Part shown: positions 51,634 to 60,276 of the stretch, piece after piece
Layout of the letters: the number at the start of each line of letters is the position of its first letter
Position numbering within the stretch: position 1 is the stretch's first letter
Assembly: GCA_946223075.1 (NCBI GenBank)
Contig: CAMILZ010000001.1
Location: forward strand, 233,259 to 297,258
From: an uncultured Dermabacteraceae bacterium
GTDB lineage: Bacteria; Actinomycetota; Actinomycetes; Actinomycetales; Dermabacteraceae
Direction of reading: 5' to 3'
Length of the DNA stretch: 64,000 bases
Made by a program: the position numbers and the translations under genes
The notes under the pieces: model-generated
The model's database searches: none
What the model saw: only the letters and a program-made list of their open reading frames with translations
What the model was told of the DNA's origin: nothing

Positions 51634-52457
51634 CGCGCTGCTCCCGTGAACGGGTCGCTCGAGATTTCGGAGACCTCAACCTTGAGCTCGGGGAACTCTT
51701 CCCCGAGAATCTCCGCGAGATGCGGCAGGTAGAGCGATTCGCTTGCATAATGCGGGAGATCGATGAGCGCGGGTACGCGGGCGTGATCGGCTTTCGATTC
51801 TAGGTGTTCGAGCGCCGGGTGGTGGCGAAGATCAGACGTGATGTAGAGGTCGGCGTCGGCGTCCGTTGCATTCTCGAGGAACGAGTCCCCCGCTCCGGGA
51901 CACACGGCAATGCGCCGTACCTCGCGCGCGGCTTCGCCCGTGTGAAGCACGCCTTGCGCTGTCGCGGGAACAGCCTCCGCAATGACCTGCGCAACCTCGC
52001 CAACCGTCGAAGGCTCACGAAGTTCGCCGACGGCGCCAAGCCCAAAGAAGGACGCGCCTTCCTGAGGCTTTCCGGGAGCGAGAGGCTTCGCGCCTTCGAG
52101 CCCCAGAAGCTCGATCCATGCCCCCACCGTGCCGTTGAGCGAGCGATCGCTATTCGTGTGCCCGCACCACAGTCCGCCATGGGATCGAAGAATCTCGGTC
52201 GCGACGGCACCCTTGCCGCTCGTCGCGGGAAGAAAATGTGCACCCTTCAAGAGGAGCGGGTGGTGGGTGATGAGCAGCGTCCCCGGTGTCTTCGCCGCCT
52301 CGCGTGCTTCGGCAACCGTCGGATCTACGGCGAGGCGAAGCCGAGCGATCTCCCAGGTGGGGTCCCCGAGCACAAGACCCACGCGGTCCCAGTCCTCCGC
52401 CCATGAAAGCGGGTAGAGCTTTTCGAGATACGAGGTCACGCGGTCGATGCTCGTCAT
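51630..52457 (-). CDS. Nif3-like dinuclear metal-centre protein
   Basis: A 275-residue protein. Metal ligands are visible as the HH pair in LLITHHPLLLKGAHFL, His and Asp in WCGHTNSDRSLNG, and HH and Glu in the C-terminal YITSDLRHHPALEHL and LPHYASESLYLPHL. The family binds two metals in a toroidal hexamer. Members are often annotated as GTP cyclohydrolase I type 2; the true role is unclear. The ATG at 52457 has GAGGAG upstream. In actinobacteria this gene often precedes a zinc-ribbon protein gene; that one is absent here. Confidence 0.9.
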   Translation of the reverse strand: MTSIDRVTSYLEKLYPLSWAEDWDRVGLVLGDPTWEIARLRLAVDPTVAEAREAAKTPGTLLITHHPLLLKGAHFLPATSGKGAVATEILRSHGGLWCGHTNSDRSLNGTVGAWIELLGLEGAKPLAPGKPQEGASFFGLGAVGELREPSTVGEVAQVIAEAVPATAQGVLHTGEAAREVRRIAVCPGAGDSFLENATDADADLYITSDLRHHPALEHLESKADHARVPALIDLPHYASESLYLPHLAEILGEEFPELKVEVSEISSDPFTGAAR

Positions 52458-52489
52458 GGATTGCTCCTCGGCTCGTGTTGGATCACGGA

Positions 52490-52954
52490 TTAAGCTTTGG
52501 CGTCGCGCGCTGTTTGAGCCTCGGCGAGTGCCGCCTGGTAGGCCTTCCACGGCATGAGCACGCACTTCACGCGGCCGGGGAATTTTGCGGCCCCCACGAG
52601 TGCGATGCCATCGCCGATGATCTCCTCATCGCCTTCGTTCTTGCCGCGCGAGTGCATGACCTCGTCGAAGTGCGCGTAGGTTTTCTGCGCGTCCTCGAGA
52701 CTCTCACCGATAAGAAGGTCGCTCATGATCGAGGCGGAGGCGCGGCTCATCGCACACCCGGTCGCGTCATACGAGAGGTCCTTGATGGTCGGGTTTTCAG
52801 CCTCGCCCTCGAGTTCAATGCGCAGCGTGATCTCGTCACCGCACGAGGGGTTGACGTGGTGCACCTCGGATTGGAACGGCTCGCGAAGCCCAAAATTCTG
52901 GGGGCGTTTGTCGTGCTCGAAAATGAGCTCGGAGTACATCGCATTGAGGTTCAT
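52490..52954 (-). CDS. sufU: iron-sulfur cluster assembly scaffold SufU
   Basis: A 154-residue zinc-containing sulfur-transfer protein that works with SufS. The conserved cysteines are in HVNPSCGDEITL (Cys about 38), YDATGCAMSRASASIM and FPGRVKCVLMPWKA, with an Asp in PSCGDEI, giving the zinc site. The ATG at 52954 overlaps the sufS stop (ATGA), so synthesis is coupled. sufBCD are not in the window, which is unusual only in that they normally lie just upstream. Confidence 0.94.
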   Translation of the reverse strand: MNLNAMYSELIFEHDKRPQNFGLREPFQSEVHHVNPSCGDEITLRIELEGEAENPTIKDLSYDATGCAMSRASASIMSDLLIGESLEDAQKTYAHFDEVMHSRGKNEGDEEIIGDGIALVGAAKFPGRVKCVLMPWKAYQAALAEAQTARDAKA

Positions 52955-54243
52955 CGATCAAATCCTTTGAAAAACGAGATGGCTTCCTCGAGTGCAGAGG
53001 CGAGGCGGTCAACTTCGTCGAGTGTGTTGTACACGCTGAAACTTGCGCGCGTCGTTCCGTGAACACCATATCGACGATGAAGCGGCCACGCGCAATGATG
53101 CCCCACGCGTACCTCAACCCCAAGGGAATCGAGAACGTGGCCGATGTCGTGAGGGTGCCGCCCCTCGACGCTAAAGGCAACAGCACCCACGCGGCCGGTG
53201 CTCGGCCCCTTGCCGATAATCCGTACACCGCCGATCTGCGAGAGGTTGTCGAGGGCCCTCGCGGTCAGGTCAGCTTCGTGGGCGGCAACGTTCGCCATGC
53301 CCAGGTTCCGGAGGTATCCGACGGCCGCCTCGAGCCCCATCGCCTGGGAGATCATCGGGGTTCCCGCCTCAAAACGGGCCGGAGGCTCCGCAAACGTCGT
53401 GTGATCCATGTGGACAACTTCGATCATGGACCCTCCGAGCAAGAAGGGTGGGAGCTCGGCGAGCAGTTCGTAGCGCCCCCACAGTGCGCCGATGCCCGTG
53501 GGCCCGAGCATCTTGTGCCCCGAGAACGCGAGAAAGTCGACGCCGAGGTCCGCGACGTCGACCGGCATGTGAGGTGTGGATTGGCATGCGTCGAGCACTG
53601 TAAGGGCACCGACATCGCGGGCACGCGCCACGAGAGTGGAAACCGGATTGATCGTGCCGAGCACATTGGATTGATGCGCGAAAGCGAAAACCTTCGTGCG
53701 TTCATTCAGCAGCGAATCTATATCGGTGAGGTCGAGCTCGAAATCGTCCGTCAGGGGGATGTAGCGAAGCGTCGCTCCCGTGCGGCGGGCAAGTTCCTGC
53801 CACGGCACGAGATTCGAGTGATGCTCCATCTCGGTCACGAGAATCTCATCGCCCTCGTGCACGCGCAGGTGCTCGGGGGTCGAGGCATCGCCGTTACCGA
53901 GCGCGTAGGCCACGAGGTTGAGGGCCTCCGTTGCGTTCTTCGTGAAGGCAAGCTCGCGTGCGTCTTTCGCGCCGATGAAAGCCGCGATCGACTCTCGCGC
54001 GCCTTCGTAGCGGTCCGTTGCGGATTCCGCGAGCTGATGCGCGCCTCGCTTCACGGCCGCATTCTGGGAGATCAGAAACTCCACCTCGGCGTCGATGACG
54101 CTTTGCGGTCGCTGAGCCGTCGCCCCCGAGTCCAGGTACACGAGCGGTTTCTCATCCGCGAGGGTCTGGAGGAGGATCGGGAAGTCACGGCGGATCGCCT
54201 CAGCGTCGAATCTTGTGCCCGGCGTGGGCGCTGCGGGTGTCAT
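52951..54243 (-). CDS. sufS: cysteine desulfurase SufS
   Basis: A 430-residue PLP enzyme that removes sulfur from cysteine and passes it to SufU for iron-sulfur clusters. The PLP lysine is in FLAFSGHKMLGPTGIGALWG (about residue 238), the cofactor-stacking His in EMEHHSNLVPW, and the catalytic Cys in VRVGHHCAWPLHRRYG (about residue 374). The first gene of the pair sufS-sufU, it is followed by the Nif3-like and S66 genes in one minus-strand run. About 90 non-coding bases lie upstream, with no operator I recognise. Confidence 0.95.
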   Translation of the reverse strand: MTPAAPTPGTRFDAEAIRRDFPILLQTLADEKPLVYLDSGATAQRPQSVIDAEVEFLISQNAAVKRGAHQLAESATDRYEGARESIAAFIGAKDARELAFTKNATEALNLVAYALGNGDASTPEHLRVHEGDEILVTEMEHHSNLVPWQELARRTGATLRYIPLTDDFELDLTDIDSLLNERTKVFAFAHQSNVLGTINPVSTLVARARDVGALTVLDACQSTPHMPVDVADLGVDFLAFSGHKMLGPTGIGALWGRYELLAELPPFLLGGSMIEVVHMDHTTFAEPPARFEAGTPMISQAMGLEAAVGYLRNLGMANVAAHEADLTARALDNLSQIGGVRIIGKGPSTGRVGAVAFSVEGRHPHDIGHVLDSLGVEVRVGHHCAWPLHRRYGVHGTTRASFSVYNTLDEVDRLASALEEAISFFKGFDR

Positions 54244-54332
54244 GAATGATTGCTCCTTGTGGACCGTGCAAGCGTGCGCACTCCAGTATAGGAATTTTGC
54301 AACACCGATAGTGCAAATCTGTGGGGAATGCG

Positions 54333-55298
54333 TCAGCGCTCGACTTGCCCGAGATCTCCGATGTCGTCAGTGCCGCCACTCCAGGCGGCAGCCGTTTCTT
54401 CGAGTGCAAGCGCCATCGCCCCTGTCGTTGTGGGAACGGTGTCGCGTGAAGGCCCCGTGCCGCGCACAACAATGACGTTGGCAATCACCATGACCGCGAG
54501 GCCGAGGATTTCGAGAGGCTCGGGCCGCTCGCCGAGAAGAAGAGCACCGAAAATCGCCGCCATGATCGGATGAAGACTCATGAGATTCGACGCGACATGG
54601 AGCTCAATGCGCCGCAGCGCAAGGATGTCGAGCGCATAGGGAATCGCCGAGCTGAGGAGTCCCGCGAGGAGGCAGAGCCCAAGATTTCTTGCGCCAAGAG
54701 CTCGCAAGTCCGCCGCCATCAACACAATCGGCGTGAGCACGGCAATGCCCGTCACAGAAGCAATTGCCGAGGGTACGAGCCCGGGCAAATACGCCGCTGC
54801 CTTGCGCGACGCCACGAGATAACCGGCCCATGCGGCGGCAGCGGCGAGAGCGCACGCGAGACCGATGGGGTCCGCGGCAAGCGTCGGCCCCGCGACGAGC
54901 ACCATGCCACCGAGCGTGAGCTAGGAAAATGCCCACCCCCACCGTGAGCGCGACGTGACGATCGCAAGCACGATAGGGCCCGCGAGTTCGATCGTGACGC
55001 TCAGGCCCACGCCAATGCGCGCGAAGGCGAGATAGATGGTCGTATTCATGACGAGCAGGGGGATCGCCACGAGAAAGCCCCACGTGAGATCCGCGAACCG
55101 AAGCGCGCGCACGTGCCGCGCGGAAAGCACCACGTGGCTGACCCCCATGACGATGTACCGAAAGTACAGCACGATGAGAAGCCCGAGCGGGGCCATAAGA
55201 GCGGTCGCAATACTCGCCCCGCACTGCACGGCAACGGCGCCGAGCACGAGAAAAAGTACTCCCTGGACGCGCGGTGAGAAAAGGAACGCTCGAGCCAC
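54333..55298 (-). pseudogene. EamA/RhtA-type transporter interrupted by an in-frame TAG
   Basis: From a GTG at 55298 (preceded by GGGAGG at good spacing) the minus strand encodes a ten-helix EamA transporter. The first half ends at VTSRSRWGWAFS, followed by a TAG at 54921-54923. The second half continues in the same frame with LTLGGMVLVAGPTLAADP and a complete set of helices ending with LEILGLAVMVIANVIVV and a polar tail. The combined length (about 320 codons) and helix count fit the RhtA family of amino-acid/metabolite exporters. One base change (for example TGG or CAG) would restore the gene. No frame change occurs, so this is a nonsense mutation rather than a frameshift. Confidence 0.8.
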
Positions 55299-55324
55299 GA
55301 ATAACCCTCCCATGACAGCGGAAA

Positions 55325-55354
55325 GCGGCCGACTCCCTCGAGGGAACCGGCCGC
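55325..55354 (-). terminator. terminator of tRNA-Val
   Basis: GCGGCCG (55325-55331) pairs with CGGCCGC (55348-55354), with a further pairing CTCCCTCGAGGGA in the loop; on the minus strand it is followed by TTTCC. It lies 7 bases beyond the tRNA 3' end. Confidence 0.7.
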
Positions 55355-55361
55355 CTAGCAG

Positions 55362-55435
55362 TGGGTCTTGAGGGACTCGAACCCCCGACATCCACGGTGT
55401 AAACGTGGCGCTCTAACCAACTGAGCTAAAGACCC
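55362..55435 (-). tRNA. tRNA-Val (anticodon TAC)
   Basis: The minus strand folds into a 74-base tRNA. The acceptor GGGTCTT pairs with AAGACCC, the discriminator is A, the D-arm reads GCTCAGTTGGTTAGAGC, and the anticodon stem CCACG/CGTGG encloses TTTACAC, giving TAC. The T-arm is GGGGG-TTCGAGT-CCCTC. CCA is not encoded. Confidence 0.95.
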
Positions 55436-55511
55436 GCGCGGGCAATCATCCCACGATGCACCCGAATCGGCAAAACGGGAACGGCGCGGGCGAAAACCCG
55501 CACCGAAAAGC

Positions 55512-55922
55512 CTAGGAACGCGAGGCGAGGCGCGTACCGGACCAATCCGGTGCGAGCGAAACGGCATTCATGCCACGAAGCCCCGCGGTATTCGCCGCCT
55601 CCTGAATATCGGCGGGATCCACATGACCTGGGCGCCCAGGCTTCGGCGTAAGAAGCCACACGGGGCCGCCAGCCACGAGGCTCGAGAGGCAATCCACGAG
55701 GCCGTCGGTGAGGTCACCGTCGCCATCGCGCCACCACATGATCACGCCATCCACGATCTCGCGGGAGTACTCGTCTTCGAGGTCGGCTTCGATGAGGTCC
55801 TCGATAGCATCGCGAAGGTCGAGGTCTACATCGTCGTCGTACCCGAACTCCTGCACAAGCTGGCCTTCGTGGAACTCAAAAACTTCGGCAAGGTTGTCGC
55901 TCGAAGCTGCAACCGGTGACAA
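55512..55922 (-). CDS. DUF3052 family protein
   Basis: A 136-residue acidic protein with LAEVFEFHEGQLVQEFGYDD, DLRDAIEDLIEADLEDEYSR, a VDGVIMWWRDGDGDLTDGLV segment and a C-terminal VWLLTPKPGRPGHVDPADIQ. This matches the actinobacterial DUF3052 family, which normally lies beside aceE, as here. The start is a TTG at 55922 preceded by AAGGAG at eight bases. The function is unknown. Confidence 0.85.
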   Translation of the reverse strand: MSPVAASSDNLAEVFEFHEGQLVQEFGYDDDVDLDLRDAIEDLIEADLEDEYSREIVDGVIMWWRDGDGDLTDGLVDCLSSLVAGGPVWLLTPKPGRPGHVDPADIQEAANTAGLRGMNAVSLAPDWSGTRLASRS

Positions 55923-56169
55923 GGGGCGACTCCTTCAGAGGTCGGACAATGAGATGGGGATCTCGGGACGCTCCAACTGTACCGAAGGTCGAGGGCGGTG
56001 TCACTCACAAGAACAATGCGAGAAACCGCCTAGCCCGGTGAGACCCACCGCACCTTTCGCGCCCCCGCGCACACGTCCCTTTCGGGCGCACGCTATACGC
56101 TAGATGCGCACAAAGGCGGGCCTAAAGGCACAGCCCTTTTTCACCCACACCATGAGGGAGAGCACAAGC

Positions 56170-58920
56170 GTGAACTCGAACGACATCACCGGGCGTCAAG
56201 GAATCGGTCTTCCCAGCCACGCAAACGACGTGGACCCTGAAGAGACGAGGGAGTGGATCGACTCACTCGACGCGGTCGTCGCGAACAGCGGCACCGAGCG
56301 CGCCTCGCACATCGTCGGCAATCTCCTGACGCACGCGCGAGAGCGGGACCTGGACGTCCCGAGCGTAGAGAACACCGACTACGTCAACACGATCGCGGCT
56401 GAAGACGAGCCCGAGTACCCGGGCGACCTCGATATCGAAAAGTCGATTCGCCGTGCCGTGCGCTGGAACGCCGCTATGCAGGTGCATCGCGCCCAGCGCC
56501 CCGAAATCGGTGTGGGCGGCCACCTCTCGAGCTACGCCTCAATTTCCACCGTGTACGAGGTTGGCTTCAACCACTTCTTCCGCGGCCGTGAGCACCGCGG
56601 CGGCGGCGACCAGGTGTTCTTCCAGGGGCACGCCTCCCCCGGCATCTACTCGCGCGCCTTCCTCATGGGCCGCCTGAGCGAGCAGGACCTCGACGGCTTC
56701 CGCCAGGAAAAGTCGAATCCGCGCGGCATCCCTAGCTACCCGCACCCGCGCGCGATGCCGGAATTCTGGCAGTTCCCGACCGTCTCCATGGGCATCGGCC
56801 CGGTCAACGCGATCGAGCAGGCCTCGATCAACCGTTACCTCCACAGCCGCGGCCTCAAGGACACGAGCGAGCAGCACGTGTGGGCGTTCCTCGGCGACGG
56901 CGAGATGGACGAGGTCGAGTCGCGCGGCGCACTGCACATCGCCGCCAATGAACAGCTCGACAACCTCACGTTCGTCGTCAACTGCAATCTTCAGCGCCTC
57001 GATGGACCCGTGCGCGGCAACGGCAAGATCATCCAGGAGCTCGAGGCTCAGTTCCGCGGCGCCGGTTGGAACGTCGTCAAGGTCGTGTGGGGCGAGGGCT
57101 GGGACAAGCTCTTTGCCGAGGACACCGACGGCGCGCTCGTCGACCTCATGAACACGACCCCCGATGGCGACTTCCAGACCTTCCGTGCCGAATCCGGCGG
57201 CTTCATTCGCGATAACTTCTTCGGTCGCGACCCGCGCACGAAGGCTCTTGTCGAGGACATGAGCGATGCCGATATCTGGTGGGGCCTCAAGCGCGGCGGC
57301 CACGACCCGAAGAAGATCTACGCGGCGTTCAAGCACGCTATGACCGTGAAGAACGGCAAGCCGACCGTGATCCTCGTGCACACCATTAAGGGCTACGTGC
57401 TCGGTAAGAAGTTCGCGGGTCGCAACGCCACTCACCAGATGAAGAAGTTCACGATCGATGATCTCAAGCAGCTGCGCGACACGCTGCACATTCCATTCAC
57501 CGATCAGCAGCTGGAGGCGGATCTCTACGATCAGCCGTACTACATGCCGGCGGAGGACTCCCCCGAGATGCAGTACATGCGTGATCGTCGCGCCGAGCTC
57601 GGCGGTGTCGTTCCCGACAACCGCCACAAGAAGGCGACGTTCACCGTTCCCGGTAAAAAGACGTGGGCTGTGGCGAAGCGCGGCTCCGGCAAGCAGGAAG
57701 TCGCCACGACGATGGCGCTCGTGCGTCTGCTCAAAGACCTCATGCGCGACAAGGAGACAGGCAAGTACTGGGTGCCGATCATCCCCGATGAGGCACGTAC
57801 ATTCGGTCTCGACGCGATGTTCCCGACCGCGAAGATCTACAACCCGAAGGGTCAGAACTACCTCTCGGTGGACCGCGACCTTCTCCTTGCCTACAAGGAG
57901 TCTGCGCAGGGCCAGATCAAGCACATGGGCATCAACGAAATTAGCTCGACGAGTGCCTTCACCGCCGCCGGTACCGCGTACTCGACGCACGAGGTTCCTC
58001 TCGTGCCGTTCTACATCTTCTACTCGATGTTCGGCTTCCAGCGCACCGGCGATTTCTTCTACGCCGCGGGTGACCAGATGGCTAAGGGCTTCGTCATCGG
58101 CGCGACCGCTGGCAAGACCACGCTCGCGGGCGAGGGCCTGCAGCACATGGATGGTCACTCGCCGCTTCTCGCGTACACGAACCCCGCCGCGGTCATTTAC
58201 GATCCGGCTTACGGTTACGAAATTGGCCACATTGTGCGCGATGGTCTCCAGCGCATGTACGGCGATAACGAGGAACGCCTCCAGGAGGTGTTCTACTACC
58301 TGACCGTCTACAACGAGCCGATTCACCAGCCGGTCGAGCCCGAGAATGTCGATGTCGAGGGCATCATCAAGGGCATGTACAAGGTTGACGAGGTTCAAGA
58401 GGGCGACGGTCCCGTGGCCCAGCTCATGGCGTCGGGTGTCGCGGTTCCCTGGACTCGCGAAGCCCGCGACCTCCTCTACAACGACTGGGGCGTGCGCTCG
58501 GCCGTGTGGTCGGTAACATCGTGGAGCGAGATGCGCAACGACGCTCTTGCGGCCGACAAGCACAACTTCCTCCACCCCGAGGAAGAGCCGAAGACCCCGT
58601 GGATGGTGGAGAAGCTCAAGGGTGCGGAAGGCCCATTCGTAGCAACGACGGACTTCGACTACCTCGTTCCCGACATGATCCGGCCGTGGATTCCGAACGA
58701 CTACGCCGTTCTTGGTGCCGAGGGTTGGGGTTTCTCCGATACTCGCGCTGCCGGCCGCCGCTACCTGCACATCGACCGCGAGTCGCTCGTCGTGCGCGCG
58801 CTCAAGTCGCTCGCAGATCAGGGCAAGGTGGATCCTTCGGTCGTCAAGCAGGCAATTGACAAATACGACTTGCTCAACGTCAACGCCGGCACGTCCGGTG
58901 GTGCTGGTGGGGACGCCTGA
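56170..58920 (+). CDS. aceE: pyruvate dehydrogenase E1 component (homodimeric)
   Basis: A 916-residue thiamine diphosphate enzyme that decarboxylates pyruvate and passes the acetyl group to E2. It has the active-site region GHLSSYASISTVYEVGFNHF, the ThDP-Mg motif region WAFLGDGEMDEVESRGALHI (GDGE) with the Asn in VVNCNLQRLDGPVRGNG, and the C-terminal transketolase-like domain. The GTG at 56170 has GGGAG upstream; the ATG six codons earlier has no ribosome site. E2 and E3 are encoded 20 kb away (31.9-35.0 kb). A -10-like TATACG occurs near 56092. The gene is followed by the GntR and fab genes. Confidence 0.95.
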   Translation: MNSNDITGRQGIGLPSHANDVDPEETREWIDSLDAVVANSGTERASHIVGNLLTHARERDLDVPSVENTDYVNTIAAEDEPEYPGDLDIEKSIRRAVRWNAAMQVHRAQRPEIGVGGHLSSYASISTVYEVGFNHFFRGREHRGGGDQVFFQGHASPGIYSRAFLMGRLSEQDLDGFRQEKSNPRGIPSYPHPRAMPEFWQFPTVSMGIGPVNAIEQASINRYLHSRGLKDTSEQHVWAFLGDGEMDEVESRGALHIAANEQLDNLTFVVNCNLQRLDGPVRGNGKIIQELEAQFRGAGWNVVKVVWGEGWDKLFAEDTDGALVDLMNTTPDGDFQTFRAESGGFIRDNFFGRDPRTKALVEDMSDADIWWGLKRGGHDPKKIYAAFKHAMTVKNGKPTVILVHTIKGYVLGKKFAGRNATHQMKKFTIDDLKQLRDTLHIPFTDQQLEADLYDQPYYMPAEDSPEMQYMRDRRAELGGVVPDNRHKKATFTVPGKKTWAVAKRGSGKQEVATTMALVRLLKDLMRDKETGKYWVPIIPDEARTFGLDAMFPTAKIYNPKGQNYLSVDRDLLLAYKESAQGQIKHMGINEISSTSAFTAAGTAYSTHEVPLVPFYIFYSMFGFQRTGDFFYAAGDQMAKGFVIGATAGKTTLAGEGLQHMDGHSPLLAYTNPAAVIYDPAYGYEIGHIVRDGLQRMYGDNEERLQEVFYYLTVYNEPIHQPVEPENVDVEGIIKGMYKVDEVQEGDGPVAQLMASGVAVPWTREARDLLYNDWGVRSAVWSVTSWSEMRNDALAADKHNFLHPEEEPKTPWMVEKLKGAEGPFVATTDFDYLVPDMIRPWIPNDYAVLGAEGWGFSDTRAAGRRYLHIDRESLVVRALKSLADQGKVDPSVVKQAIDKYDLLNVNAGTSGGAGGDA

Positions 58921-58925
58921 GCTCC

Positions 58926-59309
58926 ATGCCCGCTGAACTGCCGTGGTTGCATATCGACGCCTCGGTGCCGAATGCTGCCGCGCAACTCCACGATGCGATT
59001 GCGAACGCCGCAGCGGAGGGCACTCTCGCCCCTGGTGAAAAATTGCCCTCCGTGCGGGCGCTCGCCGAGGCCTGCTCCGTCGCACCGAACACGGCCGCAA
59101 AGGCCATCAAGTCGCTTGCGGCAGCCGGTATTGTGGAAACGGATGGGCGGCGCGGTACGCGCGTGAAGCCCTGGGACGAGCTGGAACGCTCGCTTCAGGA
59201 GGCTCTCGCGCACGCCGCGCACCTGGCAGTTTCGTCGGGGGTGGGGTCCGACGCCGCCCTCGCAATGTTTGAGGCCGCGCTCCGCACGGAAGCGGCCTCT
59301 TCCCGATAG
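58926..59309 (+). CDS. small GntR-family regulator (YtrA-like, no effector domain)
   Basis: A 127-residue protein with a GntR winged HTH: HDAIANAAAEGTLAPGEKLP then SVRALAEACSVAPNTAAKAI and AGIVETDGRRGTRVKP. A C-terminal helical part of about 50 residues (SLQEALAHAAHLAVSSGVGS) is as expected for YtrA-type regulators, which lack a large effector domain. It starts 5 bases after aceE and 20 bases before fabD, so it is co-transcribed with both. It may control the fab genes; this is an inference from position. In Streptomyces the slot before fabD is taken by the larger regulator FasR. Confidence 0.88.
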   Translation: MPAELPWLHIDASVPNAAAQLHDAIANAAAEGTLAPGEKLPSVRALAEACSVAPNTAAKAIKSLAAAGIVETDGRRGTRVKPWDELERSLQEALAHAAHLAVSSGVGSDAALAMFEAALRTEAASSR

Positions 59310-59329
59310 ACATGTGAAAGGACAGTGGC

Positions 59330-60271
59330 GTGCTCGTCATTGCATCGCCCGGACAGGGCGCCCAGAAGCCGGGGTTCCTCGCCCCGTGGCTCGAGATCGA
59401 TAGTGTCGCCGAATACGCGGGTTCGCTCGGTGAGGCCGCGGGCGTGGACATTGTGAAGCACGGAACCGAGTCGGATGCCGACACGATTCGCGACACGGCG
59501 ATCGCACAGCCGCTTCTTGTGGCCTCGAGCCTCATCGTCCACAGCGTTCTGTTCGGCGCCCTCGATGTGCCTCGCCCGGATTTCTATGCCGGCCACTCGG
59601 TGGGCGAGGTTGCCGCCGCGGGACTCAGCGGCGCGCTGACGGAGACCGATGCGATGGAGTTTGTGCGTGACCGCTCGAGGACCATGGCCGAAGCTGCTGC
59701 CGCGGAACGAACCGGTATGGCTGCGGTCGTGGGCGGTGTGCGCGAGGAGGTGTTCGAGAAGATCGAGGCGGCCGGGGCCGTCCCCGCGAACATTAACGGT
59801 GCTGCCCAGGTGGTTGCCGCGGGTTCACTCGCACAGCTCGAGGCGCTCAAGGAGAACCCGCCCGCGAAAGCTCGTGTGATCCCACTCCAGGTTGCCGGGG
59901 CCTTCCACTCGCCGTACATGGCGAGTGCCCGTGAGGCGCTTGCCGCGCGCGTGAGCAACTACTCGGTACGTCAGCCGCAGATTCCCGTGATTTCGAACGC
60001 CGACGGTGCTGTGGTTCGCGACGGCCAGGCATTCTTGGACTCGATCGTGACGCAGGTTGCCCACACGGTTGATTGGCTCGCATGTATGCGCACATTCGAA
60101 GCCGAAGATGTGACGGGAATTCTTGAACTCGCCCCCGCGGGAACTCTCACGGGGCTCGTCAAGCGCGATGCGAAGTCCCTCGCACGTTTCGATCTCAACA
60201 CTCCCGACCAGCTCGATGCTGCGCGCGACTTTGTGCGCGAGCACGCTGGCCAGACCTCGAAGGAGGCGTAG
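59330..60271 (+). CDS. fabD: malonyl-CoA:ACP transacylase FabD
   Basis: Loads malonate onto acyl carrier protein for fatty acid synthesis. The 313-residue protein has the nucleophile Ser90 in FYAGHSVGEVAAAG, the SPGQGAQKPGFLAPW start, Gln in the oxyanion region and the catalytic His in QVAGAFHSPYMASAREAL. The start is a GTG with AAAGGACAG upstream. First of the fabD-fabH-acpP-fabF set; fabH starts 5 bases after it ends. Confidence 0.95.
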   Translation: MLVIASPGQGAQKPGFLAPWLEIDSVAEYAGSLGEAAGVDIVKHGTESDADTIRDTAIAQPLLVASSLIVHSVLFGALDVPRPDFYAGHSVGEVAAAGLSGALTETDAMEFVRDRSRTMAEAAAAERTGMAAVVGGVREEVFEKIEAAGAVPANINGAAQVVAAGSLAQLEALKENPPAKARVIPLQVAGAFHSPYMASAREALAARVSNYSVRQPQIPVISNADGAVVRDGQAFLDSIVTQVAHTVDWLACMRTFEAEDVTGILELAPAGTLTGLVKRDAKSLARFDLNTPDQLDAARDFVREHAGQTSKEA

Positions 60272-60276
60272 TCTCG

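Noticed and set aside
55319..55391. EamA gene start upstream in the open frame, inside tRNA-Val
   Set aside because: The frame stays open through the tRNA and its terminator, but the GTG at 55298 has the GGGAGG site, so the upstream part is non-coding.
56539..59100. 853-codon open frame on the minus strand
   Set aside because: It lies opposite aceE, which has a clear ThDP-enzyme product. The frame's residues are the low-complexity Arg/Ala/Val/Leu type expected from antisense GC-rich codons.
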